The notes below the pieces were generated by a model. It was not told the origin of the DNA. It did not search any database and was given only the letters and a program-made list of their open reading frames with translations. 51,202 nt of DNA from Lingula anatina (lineage: Eukaryota > Brachiopoda > Lingulata > Lingulida > Lingulidae). Position numbers and translations under genes: made by a program. Of this stretch, positions 11,920-23,719 are shown one piece after another. Where the stretch lies: positions 137,522 through 188,723 of the forward strand of contig NW_019775793.1 in NCBI RefSeq assembly GCF_001039355.2. The letters run 5' to 3'. Each line of letters starts with the position of its first letter. Position 1 is the stretch's first letter.

Positions 11920-13682
11920 TTAAACATAATTTGTTTCAACTTTCCTTGACTCATTTATTTTGAAATTCTGTTGAAGACGTGTCAGATAAAAGCAATACAG
12001 AGTCACCTTCATGTTCTCTGCTGCCATTTTTTATTGGTAAATAAATAACTTCATTCAAAAAGGGGAAAACATTGTGTATAAAAGTGAAATGGTCAGCTGG
12101 TTTAATATGAAAGAAAGTTGTCAGTAGCTTAGTGGCATGTATGAACATGAATTCTACAATACCATTATAATACTGTGTGGGGGAGGGGGCAGTTTGGCAA
12201 TATTTGCACTGTGTGGTCATTTTATGAAAGTTTAAGTGAAAGAATTTGGTCACACAACAGCTTGTTTTAATGTTGCATTTGAACATGCAGAAATGTCAAC
12301 AGATATGCTAAAAGTTTTAATAGCTTTGCTGTATGTACTGATATGTACTGTTTATGTTTTATTAATCACAAACCAGGTCAGGATTTGATTAACTGAGCCA
12401 ACTAAGATTTTTTCATTAAGTGATTATATGACACGTTGAAGGTAACTGGTAAAATAGAAACCCACGTATGTTTACCCCTAGTTTGTTGTGTCATATGACC
12501 TTAATCTGGATACATATTTCGCTCTACTTTTTATCATCTGCCATGAGTTTTGTTCATTAATTTACCTATACATTTCCTTGTTTGATACTGTACATTTTCA
12601 TTTCAGCTTCCCTTCTAAACTTAATTTTTATAAAAGCTGTGTTTTTTCATGCAGTGTTGCATGGGTATATCTCTCGTTATAGATTTTAATAACTCTCTGC
12701 ATAGATTTAAAAATATTTGAAACATGAAGGGGAAACACCAAGGTAGTTTTAAGAGTCTTTCTTTAAGTTGTGTTCACAAAGAAGATCAGTCGGCTCTTCT
12801 CAGTTCTCCTCTTCACTGTGGGCATCTTATTAGGCTACATTCATCATAGGCAGCAGAGAAACCCCTGTTTTTGGAAGTATATTTTGGGCTATGTCCAGTG
12901 ATGGATCTTTTTTTAAGATCAGGGAACAGTGGAGATTTATTTGATGTCTATGGTTAACTTAACTTTATTAGGTGGATTACACAGAGGAATTGCACCAAAA
13001 AGGATCGACTTTGACTTTTCTTCAGTGCCGACGTGCAGCTTTATGTACTGTATATCATTATGGTACATGTAGTGTGTTTTAGCACTGAAATGTTTTAGCA
13101 CTTTTCTTGAAAAGGAGTGTGCTTTTTTCATGTGAATGTAATATGATGAGCTATTGTGTATCTTCAGCAAGTTATTAAGATATGTTTCAATCATGATTAT
13201 TAACTACTAGTTAGTATTTTAATGGAAAGTTGCAGAGATTTAAATATCTTCCTCAGCTTAGGTCTTCACATTTTATCTCTATTTATGTAGCTGTATATTT
13301 AGGATTGTTTTGTTTGCTGTAATATTGCATACCTGAGCACAGAATTGCGCAATTCGTGGCAATTCACTTATGAAATAAATTGGCATTCAGACAGAATGAA
13401 ATATCACTGGTTTTTAACAGGTCTTTGATGGACATAAAATCTGCACTGTTTGCTACACTTGTAAATAAGAAGCACAAGAAATCTTCTGTAAGGAGGTAGC
13501 GTTCAGTACTGAAATAGCAAATTCTTCTAATTTAATTAACGTATTATTAACTTTGATTGTTGATAGTCTATATCCCCAGTAACCAGCGAAAAGTTCACTT
13601 TATTCAGTCAATCAAAACGCTGCAACCAATCGTCTTTTCCATATCGTATGATTATCTTTGTGTTATCACAAAATTTCTTGCA

Positions 13683-14165
13683 TTTTTTTTTTTTTTTTTT
13701 TTTTTTTNNNNNNNNNNNNNNNNNNNNNNNNNNNNNNNNNNNNNNNNNNNNNNNNNNNNNNNNNNNNNNNNNNNNNNNNNNNNNNNNNNNNNNNNNNNNN
13801 NNNNNNNNNNNNNNNNNNNNNNNNNNNNNNNNNNNNNNNNNNNNNNNNNNNNNNNNNNNNNNNNNNNNNNNNNNNNNNNNNNNNNNNNNNNNNNNNNNNN
13901 NNNNNNNNNNNNNNNNNNNNNNNNNNNNNNNNNNNNNNNNNNNNNNNNNNNNNNNNNNNNNNNNNNNNNNNNNNNNNNNNNNNNNNNNNNNNNNNNNNNN
14001 NNNNNNNNNNNNNNNNNNNNNNNNNNNNNNNNNNNNNNNNNNNNNNNNNNNNNNNNNNNNNNNNNNNNNNNNNNNNNNNNNNNNNNNNNNNNNNNNNNNN
14101 NNNNNNNNNNNNNNNNNNNNNNNNNNNNNNNNNNNNNNNNNNNNNNNNNNNNNNNNNNNNNNNNN

Positions 14166-14214
<49 letters not shown>
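13683..14214. other. Assembly gap between two poly-T tracts
   Basis: T-run at 13683-13707 (25 bases), Ns at 13708-14165 (458 bases), then a T-run at 14166-14214 (49 bases). Both flanking contigs end in the same homopolymer, so the true gap may be much shorter than drawn. Apparent poly-Phe/poly-Lys reading frames across it are artefacts. Confidence 0.95.
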
Positions 14215-14215
<1 letters not shown>

Positions 14216-14603
14216 TCATTACAAGCCTTTTGGTGGGATCTTGGATGAGTCTTTTTGAACTTGAATAGAAGCATGGTTGAAAAGGCCGCTTTTAGCTTTT
14301 CGTATATTTCGAGAATATAAAGTGTTTTTATATATACATAGTAATGACGCTATCAGTTTCATAACCCTTTCTTTTTCTAAACCTCAAATCCAGAGCAGTT
14401 TTTAAAATAATAACATACCTTCATTCTAAACTTATGACTGTCCAGTTCTTAAAAAAAAGGCCATCCTTAAAAAAATAAGCTGTAACTACCAGCTGTTACG
14501 CGTGACATATGTTTTAAGAAAACCACATGTAGTTGCAAATTACATGAACAAAGTATACGTATATCTATATGTTTACATACGATATTATAGACACTGTCTG
14601 AGA

Positions 14604-14611
14604 TATATAAG
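14604..14611 (+). promoter_or_regulatory. TATA-like box of the Ly6-type gene
   Basis: TATATAAG lies 18 bases before the first in-frame ATG (14629) and 39 before the second (14650). If it is a true TATA box, transcription would start near 14634, and translation would then begin at 14650. Confidence 0.35.
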
Positions 14612-14628
14612 AAGCCCTCAAGTTCAAA

Positions 14629-15802
14629 ATGCGCTGTAGGACGGGTGGCATGGTGTATAGACACTTGGTCGTGACATGCCTGCTTGCCATGAATTGGTGT
14701 TTCTCAGCTGCGAAAAGTGAGTATACAACGGGCAAATGAAATGATGAGTTCCGTCTGCGCTATAGTCAAAGTAATCAGTTACTAGGGCGTTAATCTTGAC
14801 CTGCTTACATGTATCTCTAACAAGCAGAGATTTTCTCTGTATGGAATCATGTAGTCTATTCAAAGAGTGGAAAATTCTTGGAAAACACTTCACGCAAAGT
14901 TATTTTAGCGAAAAGTCTTTGCATACTAATGCGTTCATGAGAAATTCTTGATGTTTTTTTTTTTCTTCTAGGAAATCCATGGTGTTATACATGTTCTTAC
15001 ACCTTATCAGGTAACCCAGAGGTTGACTATGAATGTGTTACTGAGCCATGGAATGTCACTAGAGGTGTCAACGCCGTTCGCTGCACATTGCCGGGATTTA
15101 AGTGTACAATATTCAGACAATACGATAAAGGTTATCTTTTCTTATTTGTGTAGATTCATTGATACTACGATCAAACTAATTAGGTTTAGTGAAGTTGTTT
15201 TGAAAAAGGTAAAATTTAGTACCTGTCTAATACTCATAAAGCTTTAATTGTATTATCCATCTCAATTGCATTGCTTACAGTGTCTCCCCTTCTCTCTTTG
15301 TCCTTTTTCGAATAGACGAAGACTTGGAAAGGTTTCATGTTATAACATATTGCTCTGTATGTAATGCTGCTCTTTTTACTTGTATGTAGGTGAAAAAAGC
15401 ATCCGCTCTTTTGCACGAAGCTGTGCACCAAGCAGAGGAAATAAATGTACAGACGACACATTCTTTTACACCTGTATGTCTGCGTGCAGTTCGGATTACT
15501 GTAACCATGGCAACGGAAGACCTAAAGGCTACAACTTAAACCCAAAATCTAATAGGCAGAAGGAACATAAAAAAGTAAACTCAAAGAAAGACAGAGAGAA
15601 GAATAGGAGCAATAACATTGAACACGGCGAAAAAAGTGGCGGACGCGAAAGACATGCAAAAAAGAAACCTACAGGCATTACAAGTTTTAACAACTCAACT
15701 GTTAGGCGGCGTCACTATAACAGCACTGGATTCGTGGCCTATTCCCCTAATTTTTTGTCCTGTATTGTTATATTGTTGGTTTTCAAAGTCGGAGACGTAT
15801 GA
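14629..15802 (+). CDS. Ly6/uPAR-domain (three-finger) protein, probably GPI-anchored
   Basis: Secreted, membrane-tethered LU-domain protein; partners unknown. Exons 14629-14716, 14972-15130, 15390-15802, both introns phase 1, as is usual for LU genes; 219 residues from 14629. The ATG at 14650 gives a more typical signal peptide (MVYRHLVVTCLLAMN...) and fits the TATA position. The mature part opens with WCYTC and contains ten cysteines in all, ending in CSSDYCN, the C-x4-C-N close of the LU fold. Then comes a Lys/Arg-rich linker, N-x-S/T sites and a hydrophobic C-terminal segment (SPNFLSCIVILLVFK) that fits a GPI-attachment signal. It is most like the invertebrate quiver/sleepless-type group, but a specific ortholog cannot be named. 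The second donor is GTTATC, a weak site supported by matching phase. AATAAA at 16361-16366 may end the transcript. Confidence 0.82.
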
Positions 15803-16647
15803 AAATGTAACTCAAAGATCTGCGTGAATAGAAAATTTGGGTAGGGGAAGGGGGGCTAGCGCAAATACCAATAGGCTACTTATTGTTGCAAAGATTTCAA
15901 ACAAACCAGAAATCAACACATTTTTATTTCAGGTGAGGTCTTGTAGAAAAAAGAATTTAGTCCAAACAAGCAAATTACTTTATACGTACCATTTGAAAAA
16001 GGTATGATAATGAATGTTCTATTTCAGAAAAAGGACTATAGGCCTAATGTTTAGACTGACATAGGCCAAGGGGCTGCATTCAACACCAAGACGTCACTAC
16101 ACAACAGAACAAATGTCCATATACCTTGATAAGTCTTATCCTTTCGTGTTTACTTACTTTAAATTATTTTCTGTAATTGCGCAGTGAACATCTCGAGGAT
16201 AGTGCGAAGTGTCCTGCCAAGTCAAGAACCATGTATGTGGATTAGCAGTTAGAAAAAGGAAATATGACAGTTTACTTCGGTGTTAATTTAGTTTCCAGTC
16301 AGAAAAAAAGCCTGAAGGCAGGGTCTTGTTATGTCCAACTTATGTAAAGGAAATAAGGAAAATAAAAATGTTCTTTTAACTGTTCTTGCTATTTCACATT
16401 ATCATAAATAAATATTATAATTAACTGACTCCGATTTATCATTTTCTGTTGATTACAGTATACAGGTATAATAATATGAAAAATCATTGGTTACCACAGA
16501 TATGATAAGGGAAATTTGAGGAACTAACACTAGTAAAAATAAGTTTTTTTTAGTCCGAAAGTAGGCTATTTTAAAAAAAGGACAGAGCGTTGTTCCAAAG
16601 TTATAGATATTTTTCTGTACTCCAATAATTCATAATTTAAAGCGAAG

Positions 16648-17349
16648 TAGGGCCTATGCTCCGAAAATTGATAAGCTTAAACCGTAAGTGGTCCAAAGGT
16701 CTATGGGACCATCCCCATTACACAAAAAGCCCTAAATGATAACGTATGTTCCGGAAACGTATGGGAACGTAGGCCCTATGTTCCGGGTAACTTAATTTCA
16801 ATTTTAATTTTAAAATTTTGTAATGATTCAGTCATGGTAAATTATACATGACGTACGGATATTTTTATAAATATTTAAACTGTAACTCAAGGGGTTTTGT
16901 GCCATGGCTAATACTAGGTAACGTATGTTCCCCAGAAAATTTGTCAGAACGTTTCATTTTGTTCAAGTAGCGTACGTGGTGAAATAGAAAACAGTGTTTT
17001 CTGTTGCTAACCGAAAAACATATTGTGATTCCATAATAGTTTGACATTTTTGATATAATATTTGGATCACGAGGGGATAAATAATTTATTTAATTCTTAT
17101 TTTACTGTAGGATGTATTTTCAGTATTTACAGTAGGATGTATTTTCCCCCTTTTTTATTAATATTCAGTGACAAGCAAACTGAAGTCCCAAACAATTAAC
17201 TGCTCTATACAGAAGATTACAATTATTTTTACAACGTTATACTTGTAGATAAATCAAAGAACAAAACCAGTGATGATTGAATTTTCAAAGTGAGTGAAAC
17301 GTTTCACAGCTGGACGTTTTGCATTTGTGACAACGTAGGCCTATGTTCC
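16648..17349. repeat. Dispersed AACGTATGTTCC-type short repeats
   Basis: Related sites: AACGTATGTTCC at 16741-16752 and 16920-16931, AACGTAGGCCCTATGTTCC beginning at 16766, AACGTAGGCCTATGTTCC at 17332-17349, and a diverged copy near 16648. The longer forms equal the short form with TA replaced by TAGGCCTA or TAGGCCCTA. Confidence 0.6.
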
Positions 17350-17801
17350 ATTTACTAGCTAGACGATGATTTATTATTATTATTATTCTTGGTTCCAGGA
17401 GAGTGAAACTTTGATGCAAACTTCTTCATGTGGGACCATAAAATAATCAAACATAGTTTGCAATCTGTGCACTAAATATTTTTAAGAGCATACCTGTGAC
17501 CTCAATTGCACCTGTATAGGCAGGCCTATTGGTTTTGGGTGAAAAGCCTCTAGAGACCTACTGAAACTTCGAAATTAATAATATGCTTTAGAAGAGGAAT
17601 ACCGCTACGCTTCCTTAAAGTTATGCAAAGAAAATGGTAACAATTGAAATTCAAACAAAAAATAAAGAAATTCAGGTGTGAATATCAACGCAAAATTTAA
17701 AGTACAAACACGACTCGTGAAATATACATTTCAATCTTCAGAGAATCTCGGGTGATTCCGTCAAATATGGGAATCTGGTTTCCGATTTCTCCCGAATGAC
17801 T

Positions 17802-17834
17802 TTACGTCATCTTTTTTTGCGCATTGATGACGTA
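17802..17834. promoter_or_regulatory. Pair of inverted CRE-like sites
   Basis: TTACGTCAT at 17802-17810 and TGACGTA at 17828-17834 are CREB/ATF-type half-sites in opposite orientation. About 50 bases downstream, AGAGAG|GTAGGT at 17883/17884 is a good splice donor. The stretch about 17840-17883 could therefore be a non-coding first exon of SIAH. This is inference. Confidence 0.35.
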
Positions 17835-18341
17835 GTACACACAGGACGACATTTTGTCAGAAAGAAAGAACTTGTCGAGAGAGGTAGGTCGCTATATTTA
17901 CTTAAATGGAATTTATAGTAGAATAAAAGTATTTATGTTGTTGTCATATGAGTAAGGGATATTCAGACTTATTACAGAGTGGATAAAACTGTCCACATTA
18001 CGAAAAGATTTGTTGTGTTTCACAGTAAAGTGCTTGATCTTTCTTTCGATCGATGATTATCATCTTTCTCCATCTCGGACTGTGTATGACTGACCTGTGA
18101 TGTTGAAACCTACTCATCAGTTAATAACCGTAAAACGGCGTTGACAAAAGACCAAATTTCAGTGTTTAGTCATCTTTGAAGACCTAGTGTATTTTGTTCT
18201 GAGAAGTGAATAAAACTCAAGATGGTTAATAACACATTTATTACGACTGCCAATGTGCCATCTGTAGTGAATAGTACTACATCAGCACTCGGGCTTGTGC
18301 CAATAATGATGGATGGTATGCACAAGACAAAATTTTGACTG

Positions 18342-18644
18342 TTGACTTTCTTTTGTTTTGTGTGTTTGCAATGTAGAAATTGTATGATGACAGTGAAAGA
18401 TGTTCTGCACTGTACTCAATGTCAGTCTATTAATAACCCAGGTAAAACAAACAAACACAAGGGAACATTAGTTTGTGAGTTCATTTGGGGACACAGAGAC
18501 TTGCTATTCTATGACTTGTTCAAAATTAAAATAACAAAAGCAGGCGCTGTAAATGAGCACAAGTTTGAACAATTGACAGAAGAGTCACGAAAGGATAGAA
18601 TTAGAGTTTTACAAAACATCTGTCCTTACATGGCATATACTTGA
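18342..18644 (+). other. Unassigned 100-codon reading frame
   Basis: An open frame with CRNC and CTQC pairs early and a charged C-terminal half. An acceptor-like TGTAG ends at 18376. I do not recognise the protein, and it does not join the SIAH frame in phase. It could be a chance ORF, a lost exon or a mobile-element remnant. Confidence 0.15.
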
Positions 18645-18915
18645 CTAAATAGTGATATAAAGAATGCAAACTGTATATGAATGCTAAAAAGTTACCAAAG
18701 CAAAACTAAGAAGCAGTTTCTTGGGCAAACATGTAGGTGCATTTAACATTGTGAAAACTTTTCCTTCAAAGACGTTATGGGTACTGGTATTTATTTAAAC
18801 CTGAAAGTGTTAAATTGACTTTTGTTGAAAAAAAAAAAACCTGTTATATATTTTCACCAACTTTTTATAATCCAACTTCAGGTTTAGTGACCGTTTACGA
18901 GCCATTGAGAGGAGG

Positions 18916-21128
18916 ATGAATCGCCAGTCCTCCACTAATGGCACCAAGCCGGTCAGTCGCCACCCTGCCACTGCCACAGGAGGATCCACAGCTGGTGAGT
19001 CCAACAATTATTATAATTATTAACATTCAGGATAAGAAACATGCAGATATTATGTCACAGTGTTTCTTCTTTGAGACAAATTACAGAGAACATTTTTGTT
19101 GGTAGCTTATGTCTACAAGCACTGAAATATTTAATTGACATGTTCAAACAAAAGTACTGCAAACTGAAAATAAATTTGACTGAATCCCATTCAAAATAAA
19201 ACAATTTTCCTAGTGTTGTTTGAAGTAACCTGGAAACTTGACATTAATGTTGGCACAATCAAATATACAAGTATAGTATATAAATACAAGTTTGATAAAT
19301 GACGTCAGTCTTGAGACACCTCAGAAAAGTATTTCATAATTCCAGACCTCCTTCCTGTGACAGGGAGCAGTAACAATGATCTAGCTGGACTGTTTGAGTG
19401 TCCAGTCTGCTTTGACTATGCTCTCCCACCCATTATGCAGTGTCAGAGTGGACATATTGTTTGTTCAAGCTGTAGACCCAAGCTTTCATGCTGCCCAACC
19501 TGTAGAGGACCCCTTGGTAAGTGCACTAGGCCCTATTATTGATTATGTATGGAAGTAAGACGAATTTTAATATAAATATCATCAATATGCATATTTTGAC
19601 ATTTCCAGAATGAAACATTCACCACTTATAGATCAATTGCTCTAAATGTATTAACTTGCTTTTGTCCCATCTGATATATCAGGTAACATTAGGAATCTGG
19701 CAATGGAAAAAGTTGCAATGACAGTGATGTTCCCTTGCAAATATATGTCAAATGGATGTGCTGTCAACCTGCTGCACACAGAGAAAACGGAGCACGAAGA
19801 AACATGTGAATTCAGGTAATTTATAAATTGGTAACTTCTTGAGAAGTTTGTTATTTATAGAATTCATTCTTCTCTGCTTTGTCAGAGCTACATTTGTGTT
19901 ATATATATTTTTTGAAATGATAGGAAAAAAAGCTACCAATTTGAATGTATAAATTAAAAATTGTGCTCTATTTGTTTTCAGACAAGAGCTTTTTATGCGG
20001 AAAAGTGGAATTCCACCTTTTTTTATTCAATTCTGATGGTTTCTGAGGTTTGTCAAGGCTTGGAAAGAAGTAAGGTCAGCTTTATTGATGTACTGATTGA
20101 ATCTTTTGTTTTAGGCCTTATTGTTGCCCATGCCCAGGTGCTTCATGTAAGTGGCAAGGCTCGCTGGACCAAGTCATGCCTCATCTAATGCAGCATCACA
20201 AGAGCATTACTACACTGCAAGGTACTGTGTTTGTGTTTTAGAGTGTCTGCTTAGGTCCAGTTGTTTTTGATATGTGTGCATATACTTGAGAGATTGGTAC
20301 TGAATTCCACATAACTGTAGAGTGCAGAATTAGCAATGCATAATCCTTAACATGACCATAGATTTATTATCTTTAATATCACATGAAAAAAGAACATTTT
20401 AAGTCTTAAAATGGAATGAGCTGATTCGAAATTTTGGAGTTAGTATCTGGCTGTTAATTGTTGTTTTGCAATGTTTGTATCTCAGTCATGCTGCATCCTT
20501 TTCAGCATATAGCACTGTCGGATAATATAAAAAAAATTATTCGTATCAAGAAATGATTTCCCAGCTAAATGCGTTTTCTTTTAATTTATCAGGTGAAGAC
20601 ATAGTCTTTCTGGCCACAGATATAAACCTCCCAGGTGCTGTGGACTGGGTTATGATGCAGTCCTGCTTTGGTTACAATTTTATGCTAGTTTTGGAAAAAC
20701 AGGAAAAGATGGATGGCCATCAACAGTTTTATGCTATAGTACAGCTGATTGGGACACGAAAACAAGCAGAAAGTTTCATTTACAAGTAAGTGTCTTGCAG
20801 TATGCAAAAAGAACATTGCACGTCAGCTGAAAAACATGCTTCTCTTTTATTTCCAAAATACTGTTTACTGTACAAAATAATTTTAAGTTGAATATTGAGT
20901 GACACAAATGACCGTCCAGATTTTATGGACTCTTATTCTTGTTTTCTCAGATTGGAGTTAAACGGACACAGACGCAGGCTGACCTGGGAAGCCACACCGC
21001 GGAGTATTCACGACGGAGTACAGTCCGCCATCTCAAGTAGTGACTGTTTAGTCTTTGACACCAATATTGCTAGACTGTTTGCCGAGGGCGGGAACTTAGG
21101 CATAAATGTCACCATCTCCATGTGCTGA
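18916..21128 (+). CDS. SIAH1: SIAH-type E3 ubiquitin-protein ligase
   Basis: RING E3 ligase that marks substrates for proteasomal degradation; acts as a dimer in cytosol and nucleus. Exons 18916-18994, 19364-19516, 19683-19815, 20115-20221, 20593-20785, 20951-21128 join in phase to 280 residues, close to the family's usual length. C3HC4 RING: C39, C42, C53, H57, C60, C63, C70, C73. The SIAH-type zinc-finger pair follows ([10 protein letters not shown] to HHKSITTLQ, about 92-157), then the TRAF-like substrate-binding domain, near-identical to animal SIAH ([35 protein letters not shown], and the C-terminal [10 protein letters not shown]). The N-terminal tail is family-variable. The frame stays open upstream of ATG 18916 to the acceptor at 18881, so a longer N-terminus from an upstream exon is possible. 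AATAAA lies at 21254-21259. Vertebrate SIAH1 and SIAH2 cannot be distinguished for an invertebrate gene. Confidence 0.97.
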
Positions 21129-21253
21129 AGACAAAACCATGCACACGTATAAACACCTAGAGATGAGGTGGTAACGTGAGGCGTATACATGCGATAGGTG
21201 TACACGGCTTCTGTGAACAAATTCCTTCAGTTATCTTGAACACTCCTGTTTGT

Positions 21254-21259
21254 AATAAA
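21254..21259 (+). promoter_or_regulatory. SIAH polyadenylation signal AATAAA
   Basis: AATAAA lies 126 bases after the SIAH stop codon and is followed by a TG/T-rich stretch, the usual downstream context. Confidence 0.65.
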
Positions 21260-21487
21260 TTGTGTTAAAAAAGACCTCTTGCTGTCTGTACTTCCTCATT
21301 TATTGTTTGATGTATTTTGTAACTGTGTTGTTTATTTTATTTGTTTGTCATTGTTTAGCACTTATGTATGTTATTTTGCGTGTAGTTAATGTAACGTGAA
21401 TAGCATTTTCTACGGGTGGAATCGTTGGTTATACCATGCGTAGCGGTTCAGTAGGCTTTTGACATCGTTAAACCATAATGGAGTCTA

Positions 21488-21529
21488 GTTAACAGTTGAT
21501 TCGGTTAACAGTTGCTTTAGTTAACAGTT
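21488..21529. repeat. Three-copy 16-base tandem repeat
   Basis: GTTAACAGTT begins at 21488, 21504 and 21520, an exact 16-base period. GTTAAC is itself a palindrome. Confidence 0.7.
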
Positions 21530-22314
21530 ACGGACAAGCTGGTATTATTCAGAACAGCAAATTTAATAGTAGGCCTACACCTTAAAGTCTAGTACATTAT
21601 ACTACTAAAATGCGATTTGCGTCTTTCTTCCCATTAGTATACTAAATAAACCCCCATCATGGAAATCGGCCAGGTAGCACAAACGCGTAAATTGGTAACG
21701 TCAGTAAGCGTTTACTACAGTTTTGTTGTATGGAAAAAGGCAAAACTCCTTTTAAAACGTTAAAAGGTCCCGGATTTTAGTGGGATCTGTATTCACTTAT
21801 TCCCTCACGAACAAGTGCCTATCATGAAAACTTCGTCAAAATTTGCGAAGAACTTTTCTAGGTATCTCTAAAACCAGCGGACAAACCAACGGCGGTGAAA
21901 ACATAAGCGCTTTTATTGGCAGAGATAATTATGTCCCGCATGTTTAGGTATCAATCGCAGCTAGTACGAACCCGTTTCAGTAACACTCACATTTGTGCGT
22001 TGTCTGACTTCTTGATGTAGAAATATTTAATTATGTAATGTGTCGTCTAAAACCTTCACAGTTGTGCTAAAGGCAGCTAGATTTTATACGGATCTCGCAT
22101 AGGCTACTTTTTTGACACAAAGTTGGGCCACATTGTGAGTATCGAAAAATATATTGTAATTTAAATAATTATAAGGAGCATAAAATCAGAAATCACTTGT
22201 TTGTTGGTTAAAATACTTGGGCTGTCGTGCAGTACAATTGCTGCACGCAGGAGAGGTGAAGTTATCGTGTATGGGTGTTAAAGTTTCTGTTTGTCTGTGA
22301 CTGTAAAATTAATT

Positions 22315-22334
22315 GTGTGTGTGTGTGTGTGTGT
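22315..22334. repeat. GT microsatellite
   Basis: Ten uninterrupted GT units in intergenic DNA. Confidence 0.9.
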
Positions 22335-23010
22335 AATTAAACGTGTCACTGATCAGTAAGATATTAATGTCGACAATAGACGGCACACTTGTTACAATCA
22401 GGGTGATGGCAGTACACACCCACCCTTCACCATCTTTTGCCATCCCAGTATCAAAGTCGGGTCAAGTGTCTTCCACTTCAATTTATAGAAATGGTAGATC
22501 AACCTAGTTAAAGTTTCTGATTTTGTGATGAAAAGCATTAAGAGAAAAACGACAAACTGGACCTGAAGATGGAGGGACATATTATAAAACGATTTCAGTT
22601 TGATTTTTATCGTTAAAGAGTTGTATGTAGGAGTGACGTTTTGTCAGTAAAACTTGTAACATTTATTTGGTTGGCTTCATGTTTGACTACTTCGTAGTCT
22701 TTTAAGAATATGGAATCGATTTTGATTAAATAATTAGGTGAATGATATTCTTCTGACCCAATACATCTTATGCAATTTATGCTTTACATATTTTTTAGAC
22801 TCAAGAACGGTGTAAGGCTGTTTTCTTACGAGAATTGCTTGTTTTTATTATGGAAAATATGGTACTATGTACTTTTAGGTTTGTATTTAGATATATTTTC
22901 TGTAATTATTGTCGATATCTATGTTACTCACAATCTATGTCACTGTAAAATATACTAAAAGTCTAATTGCTTGTAAACCATTCAGACAAAAAAAGCATCT
23001 CTATCACAGC

Positions 23011-23028
23011 AAGGAGTTATAACTCCTT
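23011..23028. repeat. Perfect 18-base palindrome
   Basis: AAGGAGTTATAACTCCTT reads the same on both strands and is flanked by ATCACAG-like sequences on each side. Function unknown. Confidence 0.6.
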
Positions 23029-23719
23029 GATCACAGTAAGAGGGTTTTCACTGATTGTGCTAGAGATACTTGACACAGCCAGCCAAATCTTTCGCACAGA
23101 GTTCAGTGAAGTTAATTATTGACTGATAAGTCTCCCGTTCGTGCACCATTGCAGCAGTCTGACCTACTATTGTATCACGGAAAATCTGAACTGATTAACT
23201 TGTGAATGGGGGGCGGTAACAAGTATTAAACATTAAAAACACCAGTTTTATGACTGGCTACTAGTCATCCTCTCAATGATCTAACGAATTGAGCTTTAAT
23301 GCTGACTGCATTCGACAAGATCGGAGGTAGGTCTTAGGCAAGCGCAAGTAGTAGTAATATCAAAGCGGCTTACATTTGTGTTTTACTGTCGACTCTGTTC
23401 GTCAAGTCGGTCAATCACGGCTAGCAAAGCGGAATGCGTGGCCCTAGTGTAGCACCAATGGCAAAAGTGGTGCGGTGCACTGGCATCTCAATCGCAAGCA
23501 CATCCGTATTGTTCCTGATGTACACCAAGTATCTACGTTACATCAATAACTCTTTTGAATAAAGTTAACTAGCACAAGCCTACACTAACTGACTGAATGT
23601 TCTTACCCACTGCTCAAAGTCTAAAACAAAGTATAAACCAGTGTCTCATAGTAAATGTGCACTTCGCGTTCCAGTCTAGTGCCAAGGTAAAGCCTGCAGC
23701 GTTGGTCTGAGATAGGGCA

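Larger units (their letters stand above)
11920..14628. other. Intergenic region and probable 3' UTR of the CCPG1-like gene
   Basis: AATAAA signals at 12040-12045 and 13374-13379 could end the upstream transcript. The region includes a 458-base assembly gap between two poly-T runs. I see no coding gene; short ORFs here lack splice support or protein-like composition. Confidence 0.5.
15803..18915. other. Intergenic region between the Ly6-type gene and SIAH
   Basis: Mostly non-coding. It holds the 3' UTR of the Ly6-type gene, a set of short dispersed repeats at 16648-17349, paired CRE-like sites at 17802-17834, a candidate non-coding exon ending at 17883 and one unassigned reading frame at 18342-18644. 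A 38-codon frame starts at 18222 (ATGGTTAATAAC...). It has a donor-like GTATGC but no convincing continuation. Confidence 0.5.
21129..23719. other. Intergenic region between SIAH and the CD225 gene
   Basis: Holds the SIAH 3' UTR with AATAAA at 21254-21259, a three-copy 16-base tandem repeat at 21488, a GT microsatellite at 22315, a perfect palindrome at 23011 and a GC-richer stretch about 23290-23560. I see no coding gene. Confidence 0.5.

Noticed and set aside
13557-14274. Long poly-Phe/poly-Lys frames
   Set aside because: They run through Ns and homopolymer T and are not real coding.
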